Source of the DNA: Bin90 sp965214635
GTDB taxonomy: Bacteria > Chloroflexota > Dehalococcoidia > Lucifugimonadales > JADFKI01
Direction: 5' to 3'
Length of the DNA: 64,000 bases
Assembly: GCA_965214635.1 (NCBI GenBank)
Contig: OZ243964.1
Location: 2,542,001-2,606,000, forward strand
A program made the translations under genes and the position numbers. Under the pieces are notes generated by a model, which was given only the letters and a program-made list of their open reading frames with translations, did not search any database and had not been told where the DNA came from. This document shows positions 25,468 to 34,483 of the stretch, one piece after another. Numbering within the stretch: position 1 is the first letter of the stretch; the number at the start of each line of letters is the position of its first letter.

Positions 25468-25508
25468 GCGGCGGCGGTGGATGTTGATGGTGTGGGGAGG
25501 GCGATGCA

Positions 25509-26894
25509 GTGTCAGATGACAGAGCGCTCAGTCGAGCGCCGAAGAGCGAAGATGCGAACAGGTACACAAGGTACACATCGGAAGACTTTGCCGATATGTC
25601 GGCTTTGGAGTTTGTGGTTCGAGTGTTGAAGGAAGCCCCATATGCCAAGCAGGAAGAGATGCTGCGTGCGGTGGATGGTGCGCGCCGTGTGTCCGTCGTG
25701 GGCTGCAACGGCTCGGGCAAGGACTGGACGGCGGCGCGCATCGTGCTGTGGTGGGTACATCGCCACTCCCCCGCCAAAGCCATCGTTACAGGCCCCACGC
25801 TGCGCCAAGTGGATGACATCGTTTGGAACGAAATCCGCTACGCACATGCCCGCCTGCCCAAGGGCGTCAGGGGCAGGATGTTTCGCACAGCGCGCTACAA
25901 GGTGGACGAGCAGACCTTCGCACTTGGATTCACCTCCAACTCGCCGTTCAACTTGCAGGGCTTCCATTCGCCCAACCTGCTTGTCGCCGTTACCGAGGCG
26001 CACGCCGTATCCCGCGACGACATGGATGCCCTGCGCCGCCTGAATCCGTCTTGCTTCTTGATGACCGGCAACCCATTCGTTATGAGCGGCGAATTCTTCG
26101 ACTCGCACCATTCGCGCCGCAGCCACTACGAGACGGTGCAAATCAGCGCAATGGAGACGCCCAACATCAAAGAGGGGCGCATAGTAATCCCCGGCATGAT
26201 GACCGTGCAGGATGTAGAAGACCGCAAGCAGGATTGGGGCGAAGACTCGCCGATGTACACCGGTTCGGTGCTAGGGCGCTTCCCCGATAACCTAGACGGC
26301 GTGGTCGTGCCGCTGCGGTATGCGACGGAGGCGGCGCACCGCCGGCTTGAGCCGGACGCCGATGACATCGTAACCCTCGCTTGCGATGTGGCGCGCTTCG
26401 GGCGAGACCGCACCGTGATAATGCGGCGTCAAGGCGCTGTGGTGCACATCGTGCGCCGTATCCGCGGCGATGACACGATGCAGATAGTTGGTGCGCTCAA
26501 GTCGTACTGCGATGAGCATCGCGTGGATGTGCTGGTGGTGGACGAAACCGGTGTCGGCGGTGGCGTGGTGGACAGGCTGCGCGAACTGCCGCTCGGTGAT
26601 ACGCGCATCGTGCCGTTCAATGCTGGCGCAAAAGCCAAAGACGACAAACGCTATGCCAATCGCAGCGCCGAAGTGTGGTGGGCGATGCGCGAGCGTTACA
26701 TGAGCGGCGACATCTGCACCGACAACGACGATGCGCTCATCAGCCAAGTGTCGGCGCGCGAGTATGACTACGACAGCAGTGGGCGCATGAGGCTCAAGAG
26801 CAAGCGCAGCATGGCTTCCTCGCCCGACGAAGCCGACGCCCTAGCGATGACCTTCGCCGCAGAGGGGCGCATCGGTCTCAATATCTGGGTGTGA
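25509..26894 (+). CDS. Phage terminase large subunit-like protein
   Basis: This 461-residue protein has an N-terminal packaging ATPase with Walker A Gly-Cys-Asn-Gly-Ser-Gly-Lys-Asp near residue 64 and the coupling segment Thr-Gly-Pro-Thr-Leu-Arg-Gln-Val. The C-terminal RNase H-like nuclease has acidic residues in Ala-Cys-Asp-Val-Ala-Arg-Phe-Gly, Val-Asp-Glu-Thr-Gly-Val-Gly-Gly and Asp-Glu-Ala-Asp-Ala-Leu. The motifs look intact and the gene is full length. The GTG start has GGGGAGGG seven bases upstream. It is followed by a portal gene but by no small terminase, capsid, protease or tail genes. The pair is therefore a prophage remnant or a domesticated packaging module. Confidence 0.88.
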   Translation: MSDDRALSRAPKSEDANRYTRYTSEDFADMSALEFVVRVLKEAPYAKQEEMLRAVDGARRVSVVGCNGSGKDWTAARIVLWWVHRHSPAKAIVTGPTLRQVDDIVWNEIRYAHARLPKGVRGRMFRTARYKVDEQTFALGFTSNSPFNLQGFHSPNLLVAVTEAHAVSRDDMDALRRLNPSCFLMTGNPFVMSGEFFDSHHSRRSHYETVQISAMETPNIKEGRIVIPGMMTVQDVEDRKQDWGEDSPMYTGSVLGRFPDNLDGVVVPLRYATEAAHRRLEPDADDIVTLACDVARFGRDRTVIMRRQGAVVHIVRRIRGDDTMQIVGALKSYCDEHRVDVLVVDETGVGGGVVDRLRELPLGDTRIVPFNAGAKAKDDKRYANRSAEVWWAMRERYMSGDICTDNDDALISQVSAREYDYDSSGRMRLKSKRSMASSPDEADALAMTFAAEGRIGLNIWV

Positions 26895-26995
26895 TGAGTG
26901 CTTTGAGTTGTCCCGATACGGGTGAGCAGTTACCGTATCCCATTTCCAATACGAGCGGCATACCGAACAATTAGCAGCCTGTTGGAGTTTTTCCT

Positions 26996-28333
26996 ATGAA
27001 CATTACGCAATCGTTGAGAGAACTGCCTGTTGTGCGCGGCGTGTCTGCGATGCGGGCTGAGTTTGTGCGGCGGCGGGAAGCGGCGCATGCCGAGCGGCGT
27101 GCCCATGCTGCTACTGCGATGACGAACATGGGCGGCTTGAACGCATACTCGCTCGACGGCATGTCCGTTGGGTTGGGTGCTGGGACGCAGTGGGCGCCGG
27201 CGTCATATGGCGAATACTATCCGCGCTCTGCTAGCGTGTACGCTGCCATCAAGGTGCGCCAAGACGCTGTTTCGCGCATCCCCTTGCGAGTTCTGCGCCG
27301 TATGCCTGAAGCGCATAGCCGTGTTTCGGGCGATGTTCTCAGCTCGCATGGCGATAATGGCAGCGGCGAAATGGATTGGCGGCGTGTTCGTGCTGACGCC
27401 GTTCCCGTGGGCGCCGCCCACCCGCTGCAGCGGCTGTTGGATGCGCCCAACCCGTTTTGGAGCAAGGGCGACCTGTGGCGCGCTACGGAGACGCATCTGT
27501 CGCTGTGGGGCGCTGCGTTCTGGGCGCTGGAGCGCGACGAGCAAGGGCGCATCGCCGAACTCTGGCCGCTCCGCCCGGACAAGGTTCGCATCGTGCCGGA
27601 CTCAGACCACTATGTGCGCGGCTTCGTGTATGTCGGCGGGAACGGCGGGCAGCTCGTTCCGTACATCCCGGAAGACATCGTTTGGATGCGCTACTTCAAC
27701 CCGTTGGACGAGTACGCCGGGCTGTCGCCCATTGCGCCGCTGCGAATGTCCGCAGATATGGGGATGGACGCCCTGCGCGCCAACCGCAGCCTGCTAGGAA
27801 ATGACAGCACTCCGGGCGTCATCATCGAGACGGCAGACTATCCCACCGATGCCGAGGTGAGCGCATTCTATCGGCGTTGGGAACAGCGGTTTCGCGGCGT
27901 GGGCAAGACGCGTCGCCCCGCGCTGCTTAGCCCCGGCATGAAGGCGTCCAACCTCGGCTTCAGCCCCCGCGACATGGAATACATCCAGAGCCTGCGCTGG
28001 AGCTTGGAGGACATCACGCGTGTGTTCGGTGTGCCAAAAGTGATGATTGGCGACCTCGAAAACACCACATTCTCCAACTTCAACACCGCACGCCGCCTGT
28101 TTTGGGAGGACACGATAGCAGCACAGTTGGCGTTCTACCAAGAGGCGCTGCAACTGCGCCTGCTGCCGCATTTCGGCGACCCGTCGCTGATGGTGGAGTT
28201 CGACTTGAGCGGCGTGGATGCGCTGAAAGAGAGCGAGAATGAGAAGGCGAAGCGCCGCCGCTCATATGTGGAGGCGGGCATCATGACCATCGACGAAGTG
28301 CGCCGCGAGATGAACTTGCCACCGATGAAATAG
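26996..28333 (+). CDS. Phage portal protein (HK97 type)
   Basis: This 445-residue protein matches the HK97-like portal family. It has Tyr-Ala-Ala-Ile-Lys-Val-Arg-Gln-Asp-Ala near residue 81, a Pro-Asn-Pro-Phe-Trp segment, the Leu-Ser-Pro-Ile-Ala-Pro-Leu motif, and Phe-Gly-Val-Pro-Lys-Val-Met-Ile-Gly followed by Asn-Phe-Asn-Thr-Ala-Arg near the end. Portals form the dodecameric ring through which DNA enters the capsid. The ATG has GGAG eight bases upstream. It lies 101 bases after the terminase gene and appears intact. Confidence 0.88.
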   Translation: MNITQSLRELPVVRGVSAMRAEFVRRREAAHAERRAHAATAMTNMGGLNAYSLDGMSVGLGAGTQWAPASYGEYYPRSASVYAAIKVRQDAVSRIPLRVLRRMPEAHSRVSGDVLSSHGDNGSGEMDWRRVRADAVPVGAAHPLQRLLDAPNPFWSKGDLWRATETHLSLWGAAFWALERDEQGRIAELWPLRPDKVRIVPDSDHYVRGFVYVGGNGGQLVPYIPEDIVWMRYFNPLDEYAGLSPIAPLRMSADMGMDALRANRSLLGNDSTPGVIIETADYPTDAEVSAFYRRWEQRFRGVGKTRRPALLSPGMKASNLGFSPRDMEYIQSLRWSLEDITRVFGVPKVMIGDLENTTFSNFNTARRLFWEDTIAAQLAFYQEALQLRLLPHFGDPSLMVEFDLSGVDALKESENEKAKRRRSYVEAGIMTIDEVRREMNLPPMK

Positions 28334-28389
28334 GCGGTCAGCCGCCGACCAACTAAACCGACTATGCTCATAAGCAAGAGGGAGATGCA

Positions 28390-28581
28390 ATGTACAATCG
28401 CACACCGCGCCGTGCGCTCAAGCGCGCATACGCCATTCGCTGTGAACACGATGGGCTGAAGATGGGGGAGGTCAAGGCGGGGCATCTCATCCTGCGCGCC
28501 AAGCATCACGGAGAGACGCACATCCACATCGTGGCGCTGCGCGACCTGATGGACTTGCGGGACGATTGCGCCGACAGCTAG
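28390..28581 (+). CDS. Small basic protein of unknown function after the portal gene
   Basis: This 63-residue protein is rich in Arg, Lys and His (Tyr-Asn-Arg-Thr-Pro-Arg-Arg ... His-His-Gly-Glu-Thr-His-Ile-His-Ile-Val), with no membrane segment. GGGAG five bases before the ATG and its position 56 bases after the portal gene support it as a real third gene of the phage-derived module. I do not recognise the family. Confidence 0.6.
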   Translation: MYNRTPRRALKRAYAIRCEHDGLKMGEVKAGHLILRAKHHGETHIHIVALRDLMDLRDDCADS

Positions 28582-28598
28582 GGCGGCGTCTATTTGCG

Positions 28599-28753
28599 CA
28601 CCCGCAGTGGCTTTGTCCCAAATGCCGCCAAGCAATTCGCCTAGTTCAGCCGTGTGGGAGTGGTTTGGGGGCTATGTCTGTGGCATGAAGGCGGACGGGG
28701 CTTTGTAGCTTTCTGGGCGCGAAATTGCCCTACAACCGCGACCACTGCGGGTG
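28599..28753. repeat. 155-base segment bounded by a 12 bp perfect inverted repeat
   Basis: 28599-28610 is the exact reverse complement of 28742-28753. Inside lies a second imperfect hairpin (TTGTA ... TACAA with GGGC/GCCC). No target duplication is visible. It fills most of the 304-base gap 28582-28885 between the phage-type genes and the ABC exporter. Confidence 0.5.
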
Positions 28754-28885
28754 TACAATGAGTTAAAGCGCTTATCGGATGTGGGCTTTTGTACGCTGCG
28801 CCCTGCCCGCCTCATGCTCTACACCACACTTCCGACAAACGAATATCTTGTTCCAAACTCCAAAGCAGCTGAATAATCGGTGGAT

Positions 28886-29809
28886 ATGCAGACAAAGACG
28901 GCTATATACGCACATAATTTGGTCAAACGATACGGCGATTTCACGGCGGTGAACGGCATCAGTTTCGACATCAAGGTGGGCGAATGCTTCGGATTTCTAG
29001 GCCCCAACGGGGCGGGCAAGACCTCCACGATGCGGATGCTCTCTTGCGTCTCGCCGGTCAGCGAAGGCGAGTTGCTGGTGGATGGCAAGGATGTCCGCAC
29101 GGACCGGCGCAGCATAAACCATTCGCTCGGCATCGTGTCGCAGGCGGACAGCCTAGATCCCGACCTCACCGTGCTGCAAAACCTCACGGCATACTGCCGC
29201 TACTTCAACATACCGAAGGCGATTGCGGCTGAGCGCGCTTGGGATGCGCTGGAATTCTTCCAGCTGAATGAGAAGGCTCACCAAACCATAGACGAGATTT
29301 CCGGCGGGATGCGCCGTCGCCTGATGATTGCACGCGCGACGCTGCACAATCCGAAGATACTTGTGCTAGACGAGCCTACGACAGGGCTTGACCCGCAGGC
29401 GCGCCTGCTCGTGTGGGAGAACCTGCGCCTGCTGGAAGCGCGCGGCATAACCATCCTGCTTACCACGCACTACATGGACGAGGCGGCGCACCTGTGCGAC
29501 CGACTGGTCGTCATCGACCACGGGAGCATTCTCGTCGAGGGAGCGCCCCGCACGCTTATCAACGAGCATGTGGGCGAACATGTGCTGGAACTCCGCCTGA
29601 ACCCGCTTAACATGACCGAGTTGGCACAGCAGCTCACCGACGACGGCATAGACTTCATCCACGGCGGCGACTCGCTCTACTTCTACGGCGACAGCCGCAC
29701 ACAGATGCACAACTACCCCGCCGTCAACGGCTACGAACTCGTGCAGCGGCAGGGCAACTTGGAAGACCTGTTCCTGCGCCTGACCGGGCGCGGGCTGCGC
29801 GAAGAGTAG
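28886..29809 (+). CDS. ABC transporter ATP-binding protein (NodI/DrrA-like exporter)
   Basis: This is a nucleotide-binding subunit of about 307 residues. It has Walker A Gly-Pro-Asn-Gly-Ala-Gly-Lys-Thr-Ser near residue 45, Q-loop, signature Ile-Ser-Gly-Gly-Met-Arg-Arg-Arg, Walker B with Leu-Asp-Glu-Pro-Thr-Thr-Gly-Leu-Asp, and the switch His in Leu-Thr-Thr-His-Tyr-Met. The first bases allow GTG 28880 or ATG 28886, and neither has a strong SD. The C-terminal extension is typical of ABC-2 exporters of drugs or lipo-oligosaccharides (DrrA/NodI). It pairs with the permease that follows 52 bases later. Confidence 0.9.
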   Translation: MQTKTAIYAHNLVKRYGDFTAVNGISFDIKVGECFGFLGPNGAGKTSTMRMLSCVSPVSEGELLVDGKDVRTDRRSINHSLGIVSQADSLDPDLTVLQNLTAYCRYFNIPKAIAAERAWDALEFFQLNEKAHQTIDEISGGMRRRLMIARATLHNPKILVLDEPTTGLDPQARLLVWENLRLLEARGITILLTTHYMDEAAHLCDRLVVIDHGSILVEGAPRTLINEHVGEHVLELRLNPLNMTELAQQLTDDGIDFIHGGDSLYFYGDSRTQMHNYPAVNGYELVQRQGNLEDLFLRLTGRGLREE

Positions 29810-29861
29810 AACCGTCCCCCAGCCCACACAAGCCGACCGCAGCTACAGATGGACTTGCCCA

Positions 29862-30665
29862 ATGGCACTGTACGCATCACCCATAACCGAATTCATATAC
29901 CGCACCCCACTTTGGGGCGGTTACCGCGTGTGGCAGCGCAATTGGGACGCCTTTCGGCGGGCGTGGCACTTGGAGTCGGGCGGCATCGTCATAGAGCCGT
30001 TCATCATGCTCGTTGCGGTCGGGTTCGGGCTGGGCGCATACATATCCAACATAGGCGAGGGTGTGAGCTATCCGCACTTCCTTGCGCCCGGTGTCATCGC
30101 CGCATACGCAATGTTTCACGCAACATTCGACAACACATACAGCGCATACATGCGGATGGAGACGCATCACATCTACGAATCCATCCTGTACACGCCGCTT
30201 GGGCCGACGGACATCGTAATGGGCGAAGTGATGTGGGGTGCGACGCGTGCGCTAATGTCGGGCGCATCGGTGCTTGTGGTCGCCGTCATATTCGGCTTGA
30301 TCGACTCGCCGTGGGCGATACTGGCGCTGCCGGTGTCCTACCTCATAGGGCTGACATTCGGCGCTTTGGCGATGGTGATGACCGCCACTGCCACCACCAT
30401 CGGAGCGATGAACAACTTCTTCACGCTGTTCATACTGCCGATGTTCTGGGTGAGCGGCGTGTTCTTCCCGCTCGATAGGCTGCCAGAGATAGTGCAGCGG
30501 CTGGCGTGGTTCTTGCCGCTGACGCCCGCATCCGCCCTAGTGCGCGGGCTGGTCTCCGGCGACATGTCCATATGGATGCTGGCGTGGACTGCCGAGCTGT
30601 TCGTGTTTATGGCAGTTGGGCTGTGGTTGGCATCGTACTTCATGCGCCGTCGGCTGATTAAGTAG
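29862..30665 (+). CDS. ABC-2 type transporter permease (NodJ-like)
   Basis: This 267-residue membrane protein has six predicted helices. The ABC-2/NodJ features are an N-terminal cytoplasmic amphipathic segment, Leu-Ala-Pro-Gly-Val-Ile-Ala in the first half, and Pro-Met-Phe-Trp-Val-Ser-Gly-Val-Phe-Phe-Pro-Leu-(Asp) in the second. It forms the exporter with the preceding ATPase. The substrate is unknown; NodIJ export lipo-oligosaccharides and related pairs export drugs. Confidence 0.88.
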   Translation: MALYASPITEFIYRTPLWGGYRVWQRNWDAFRRAWHLESGGIVIEPFIMLVAVGFGLGAYISNIGEGVSYPHFLAPGVIAAYAMFHATFDNTYSAYMRMETHHIYESILYTPLGPTDIVMGEVMWGATRALMSGASVLVVAVIFGLIDSPWAILALPVSYLIGLTFGALAMVMTATATTIGAMNNFFTLFILPMFWVSGVFFPLDRLPEIVQRLAWFLPLTPASALVRGLVSGDMSIWMLAWTAELFVFMAVGLWLASYFMRRRLIK

Positions 30666-30709
30666 CAGGCGGTTTGCGGCTGCCAATTTTCAGTAACTGG
30701 CTCTTTGCA

Positions 30710-30735
30710 GCGCCTCGACAACATTGCCGAGGCGC
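30710..30735. other. Hairpin downstream of the ABC exporter operon
   Basis: An 8 bp perfect stem (30710-30717 with 30728-30735) without a T run. It may stabilise the transcript end or assist termination. The rest of the 303-base gap 30666-30968 shows nothing recognisable. Confidence 0.4.
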
Positions 30736-30968
30736 CGTGCTGTAAGCCACTGGCTAAATGGCTCTCCCTTGTTCATGTTCGGCGTTTCCGCGACTACCTA
30801 CTCGCTCGTGCGGCGTCAGCTGATGGGTTTCATGTTCGGTTGGGTAATCCCTATCACTGACGACTGGCAAATAGCGCCTCTTGTATTGACAGAACGCCGC
30901 TTTTAGCCAATCATTAGTGGCATTGATGAATGCGAATTTCCAATGGCGCAAATGGCGTGGAGGCAGAT

Positions 30969-32291
30969 ATGGCAGCACAACCTGAACGCGGGCATATGCA
31001 TGGGCACAGCCACCGACACTACGGCGAGGCTATGCTCAGCGTTGAGGATGCGCTGGGACGCATCTTGCGGCATTTTCGCACGCTAGAGGCGGAGCGCACA
31101 CCGCTGCTTGACGCACTGGGGCAGATTCTGGCAGAAGATGCGGTGGCGCAGCACGACATCCCGCCGCTGGACAACTCTGCCATGGATGGGTATGCGCTGC
31201 AAGCGGCGGATGTGAGTGGGGCGTCTGCGGATGCGCCGATTACGCTGCGCGTGGTGGGCAGCGTGGCGGCGGGCGAACTGCCGCGCGACACCGTTACGCC
31301 GGGCAGCGCCGTCCGCATAATGACCGGCGCACCCGTCCCTGAGGGCGCTGATGCCGTCGTCCCGTTCGAGGACACGGATGAGCAAGAACGCCGAGCGGGG
31401 GGCGATGCGCTGAACGAAATCGGCGTTCGCTTCGCCGTATCGGTCGGCGACGACATCCGCCCTGCCGGACAGGATGTGCGGCTCGGCGAGACCGTGCTGC
31501 AATGCGGCACTATGCTGCGCCCGTCCGAAATCGGTGTGCTGGCGTCGCTAGGGTTCGACAGCGTGAGCGTGGTGCGGCGGCCGCGCGTGGCTATCCTCGC
31601 CACCGGCGACGAGCTGCTAGAACCGGGTGAGCCGCATCAGCCGGGCAAGATATTCAACAGCAACAACTACGGCGTCGCCGCAAGCGTATTGCGCTATGGC
31701 GGCATCCCCAAGCTCATCGGCATCGCGCGCGACAACCTGCCGTCCATGAACGCCAAGCTTCGCGAGGGGCTGGACGCCGACATGCTCGTTACATCCGCTG
31801 GCGTGTCCAAGGGCGATTACGATATGGTAAAGGATGTGCTGGCGCAGCACGGGGAGATAGACTTCTGGTCGGTGCGGATGCGTCCCGCAAAGCCGCTGGC
31901 ATTTGGCGTGCTTGCCGCCCCTGACGGGCGGAGCGTGCCGCATCTGGGGCTGCCGGGCAACCCTGTCAGCGCAATGGTGGCGTTCGAGCAGTTCGGCGGC
32001 GCGGCGATACGCAAGATGATGGGCAAGCCGCAGCTTTCCAAGCCCACAATTCGCGCCGTGCTGGACGAGCCGATATACAACAACGATAGCCGCCGTGTCT
32101 ATGCGCGCGCTATAATACGGCGCGAAAATGGGGAATACCGCGCACGACTGAGCGGCGCACAAGGCTCCAACCTGCTGACATCCATGGCGCGGGCAAACGG
32201 GCTTGTCATCTGCCCGGAAGACATATCGCACATCCCTGCCGGCAGCGTCGTGGAAGTGCAGATGCTAGATTGGACGGAGGAAGTCTTTTGA
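30969..32291 (+). CDS. moeA: Molybdopterin molybdenumtransferase
   Basis: This 440-residue MoeA inserts molybdate into adenylylated molybdopterin. Visible are Pro-Pro-Leu-Asp-Asn-Ser-Ala-Met-Asp-Gly-Tyr-Ala near residue 60, Met-Thr-Gly-Ala-Pro-Val-Pro, Thr-Gly-Asp-Glu-Leu, the central Ser-Ala-Gly-Val-Ser-Lys-Gly-Asp-Tyr-Asp and Gly-Leu-Pro-Gly-Asn-Pro-Val-Ser. The ATG has GGAGG five bases upstream; 13 upstream codons are excluded. The first 20 residues hold a His cluster (Gly-His-Met-His-Gly-His-Ser-His-Arg-His) not usual for MoeA, possibly metal-binding. No other moa/mob genes are adjacent. Confidence 0.93.
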   Translation: MAAQPERGHMHGHSHRHYGEAMLSVEDALGRILRHFRTLEAERTPLLDALGQILAEDAVAQHDIPPLDNSAMDGYALQAADVSGASADAPITLRVVGSVAAGELPRDTVTPGSAVRIMTGAPVPEGADAVVPFEDTDEQERRAGGDALNEIGVRFAVSVGDDIRPAGQDVRLGETVLQCGTMLRPSEIGVLASLGFDSVSVVRRPRVAILATGDELLEPGEPHQPGKIFNSNNYGVAASVLRYGGIPKLIGIARDNLPSMNAKLREGLDADMLVTSAGVSKGDYDMVKDVLAQHGEIDFWSVRMRPAKPLAFGVLAAPDGRSVPHLGLPGNPVSAMVAFEQFGGAAIRKMMGKPQLSKPTIRAVLDEPIYNNDSRRVYARAIIRRENGEYRARLSGAQGSNLLTSMARANGLVICPEDISHIPAGSVVEVQMLDWTEEVF

Positions 32292-32758
32292 ATATGAGTA
32301 CGGACATGATCTCGCATCAGGACGAAGTTGACGATTACCCTCAATTCGTCATATCCGAAGCGCACGCACAGCGCATCAATGCTGCGCTGCCGATTATGAT
32401 AGCGGACCGGCTCGGCTATGTCGACCGGCAGATGTTGGAAGAAGAGCCGTCCGCCAACTCGGACATTCAGTCATACATCGACATGATAGTCGAGAGCAGC
32501 AGCAAAGAACCTGACTACCTGATGCCCGACACGCCGATGAAAGAAGCGCTCTTCCGCGTCATCCTCGCCAACGGCAACCGCCCGATGACAGCGGCGGAGA
32601 TAAGCGAGCGGCTGACCGAAGAGTGGGCGATGTCTGCCTTCCCGCGCAACCTGTCCCCGTATGTCATCAACCGCCTGCTGGAACACAGCGGCAACTACTG
32701 CATCGTGCAAGTGCCGGATGAGCCTGAGGACGCAGACGGCGAAGCAGACGAAGCGTAG
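32288..32758 (+). CDS. Hypothetical protein with probable C-terminal winged-helix domain
   Basis: This is an acidic protein of about 156 residues. The TTG at 32288 overlaps the moeA stop codon (TTGA) and has GGAGG seven bases upstream, so it is preferred over ATG 32294, 13 bases from the SD. Residues 1-80 are Asp/Glu-rich. Residues 85-145 (Lys-Glu-Ala-Leu-Phe-Arg-Val-Ile-Leu ... Met-Thr-Ala-Ala-Glu-Ile-Ser-Glu-Arg-Leu) resemble a winged helix like the HARE/RNA polymerase delta group. The tail is acidic. It is probably cotranscribed with moeA. The function is unknown. Confidence 0.65.
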   Translation: MNMSTDMISHQDEVDDYPQFVISEAHAQRINAALPIMIADRLGYVDRQMLEEEPSANSDIQSYIDMIVESSSKEPDYLMPDTPMKEALFRVILANGNRPMTAAEISERLTEEWAMSAFPRNLSPYVINRLLEHSGNYCIVQVPDEPEDADGEADEA

Positions 32759-32906
32759 GGAGCGCATTCCCCCGATGCAGGAAGCCTGCGATAGTGCACA
32801 CAAAACCATTGAAGCCCCCGTATCTTATGGTAAAGTGTAAGTATCGGCATCCGCAGCATGTGCCATAAGAGCATATGCCCTGCTTCTAGGAGGTGGACGC
32901 ATCGAT

Positions 32907-34478
32907 TTGGTGATAACGAAACCGGACTCCGACCTTCAATCGCTGGTCGATACGCTGCCCGAGCACCTGCGGGACACGCTGCTGGAACGCTCGGACATTC
33001 ACGAACTGCTGGAGGTGGTGCTCGACTTGGGTCGCCCGCCCGAAGCGCGCTTTGTTAGCGAGAGCCTAATCATAGACGAGCAGGAGATTTCGCAGGCGGA
33101 CATAGAGCATGTGATACGCTGCATCGGCAGCTTCGGCGAGGATAACCGCGCCGGCATAGAGCGCACGCTGCACCGCATATCTGCCCTGCGCAACCGCTCC
33201 GGCAAGATTATTGGGCTGACCCTGCGTGTGGGCAGGGCGGTGTACGGCACCATCCGCATCATCGAAGACCTCGTGTTGAGCGGCAAGAGCGTGTTGCTGC
33301 TCGGCAAGCCCGGCGTTGGCAAGACCACCATGCTGCGCGAAATCGCCCGTGTGCTTGCCGATGATGCCCGCAAGCGCGTCATCATCGTGGACACATCCAA
33401 CGAAATCGCCGGCGACGGGGACATCCCCCATCCCGGCATCGGCAGGGCGCGCCGCATGCAGGTGCGCTCGCCGGCGCTTCAGCACGCCGTCATGATCGAA
33501 GCCGTCGAGAACCACATGCCCGAGGTCATCGTCATCGACGAAATCGGCACGGAAGCAGATGCCGACGCAGCGCGCACCATCGCGGAACGCGGCGTGCAGC
33601 TCGTCGCCACAGCACACGGCAACACCCTCGACAACCTGATAATGAACCCCACGCTGTCCGACCTAGTGGGCGGTGTGGAAGCCGTTACGCTCGGCGACAT
33701 CGAGGCGCGGCGGCGCGGCACGCAAAAGACCGTCCGCGAGCGGCGCGCCCCTCCCACATTCGACATACTCGTGGAGATACAGGGCTGGAACGAGGTTGTC
33801 GTACACGAAGATGTGTCTGATGTGGTGGACAAGATGCTGCGTGGCAACCCGATTTCGCCGCATCTCCGCACGATGGACGAACTCGGGCGGCTGCAGCGCG
33901 GGCGCGTTGAAGCCAAGCTGCCCGCCATATTCAACGGCGGTGGCACGCCGCGCCGCAGCGCCCCCATACCAATGCCGCATCCCGATGAGCAGCACGCCGA
34001 ACCGCCGCTCAAGTCGGTCAACATCCTGCCTTATGGCGTCAACAAGGGCAAACTCCTGCAAGCCGTGCGCGGCATCAACGCCCCTGTGGAAGTGGTGGGC
34101 GACCTGAACAAAGCCGATATGCTGCTAACCACCAAGAACTACTATCGGCGCAGCACGCAGGCGCTGCAAACGGCAGAGAAGCGCGGCAAGCCCGTCTATG
34201 TGCTGCGGAAGAACACGCTCCCGCAGATTCAGCAGTTCGTCCAAGCGCTCACCCGCAAGCAGTCCCAAGACGCCCGCTTGGAGTCGGAGCACTCGGATGC
34301 CATAGATGAGGCAGAGCAGGCGGCGATGCGGCTCGATGAGGGCGAGGTGCAAGTGCGGCTTAACCCGCAGACAGCGTATGTGCGGCACTTGCAGCACAAG
34401 GTCGCCAATCGGCGTGGAGTGTCTTCTAGCAGCGAAGGGCGCGAGCCGAACCGCCATGTGGTGATGTACAGGCGGTAG
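32907..34478 (+). CDS. SpoIIIAA/Ycf45-like AAA ATPase with C-terminal R3H domain
   Basis: This 523-residue protein starts at TTG 32907 or GTG 32910, downstream of AGGAGGTGG. Residues about 20-290 form a SpoIIIAA/Ycf45-type ATPase: Walker A Gly-Lys-Pro-Gly-Val-Gly-Lys-Thr-Thr near 134, Val-Asp-Thr-Ser-Asn-Glu-Ile-Ala-Gly-Asp, Walker B Ile-Val-Ile-Asp-Glu-Ile-Gly-Thr and Ala-Thr-Ala-His-Gly. The last 60 residues end with Arg-His-Leu-Gln-His-Lys ... Ser-Ser-Ser-Glu-Gly-Arg-Glu-Pro-Asn-Arg, an R3H single-stranded nucleic-acid-binding motif. In plants and cyanobacteria such proteins are chloroplast Ycf45 relatives; their role is unknown. The tmk ATG is five bases downstream, indicating an operon. 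Confidence 0.85.
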   Translation: MVITKPDSDLQSLVDTLPEHLRDTLLERSDIHELLEVVLDLGRPPEARFVSESLIIDEQEISQADIEHVIRCIGSFGEDNRAGIERTLHRISALRNRSGKIIGLTLRVGRAVYGTIRIIEDLVLSGKSVLLLGKPGVGKTTMLREIARVLADDARKRVIIVDTSNEIAGDGDIPHPGIGRARRMQVRSPALQHAVMIEAVENHMPEVIVIDEIGTEADADAARTIAERGVQLVATAHGNTLDNLIMNPTLSDLVGGVEAVTLGDIEARRRGTQKTVRERRAPPTFDILVEIQGWNEVVVHEDVSDVVDKMLRGNPISPHLRTMDELGRLQRGRVEAKLPAIFNGGGTPRRSAPIPMPHPDEQHAEPPLKSVNILPYGVNKGKLLQAVRGINAPVEVVGDLNKADMLLTTKNYYRRSTQALQTAEKRGKPVYVLRKNTLPQIQQFVQALTRKQSQDARLESEHSDAIDEAEQAAMRLDEGEVQVRLNPQTAYVRHLQHKVANRRGVSSSSEGREPNRHVVMYRR

Positions 34479-34483
34479 CGCGT

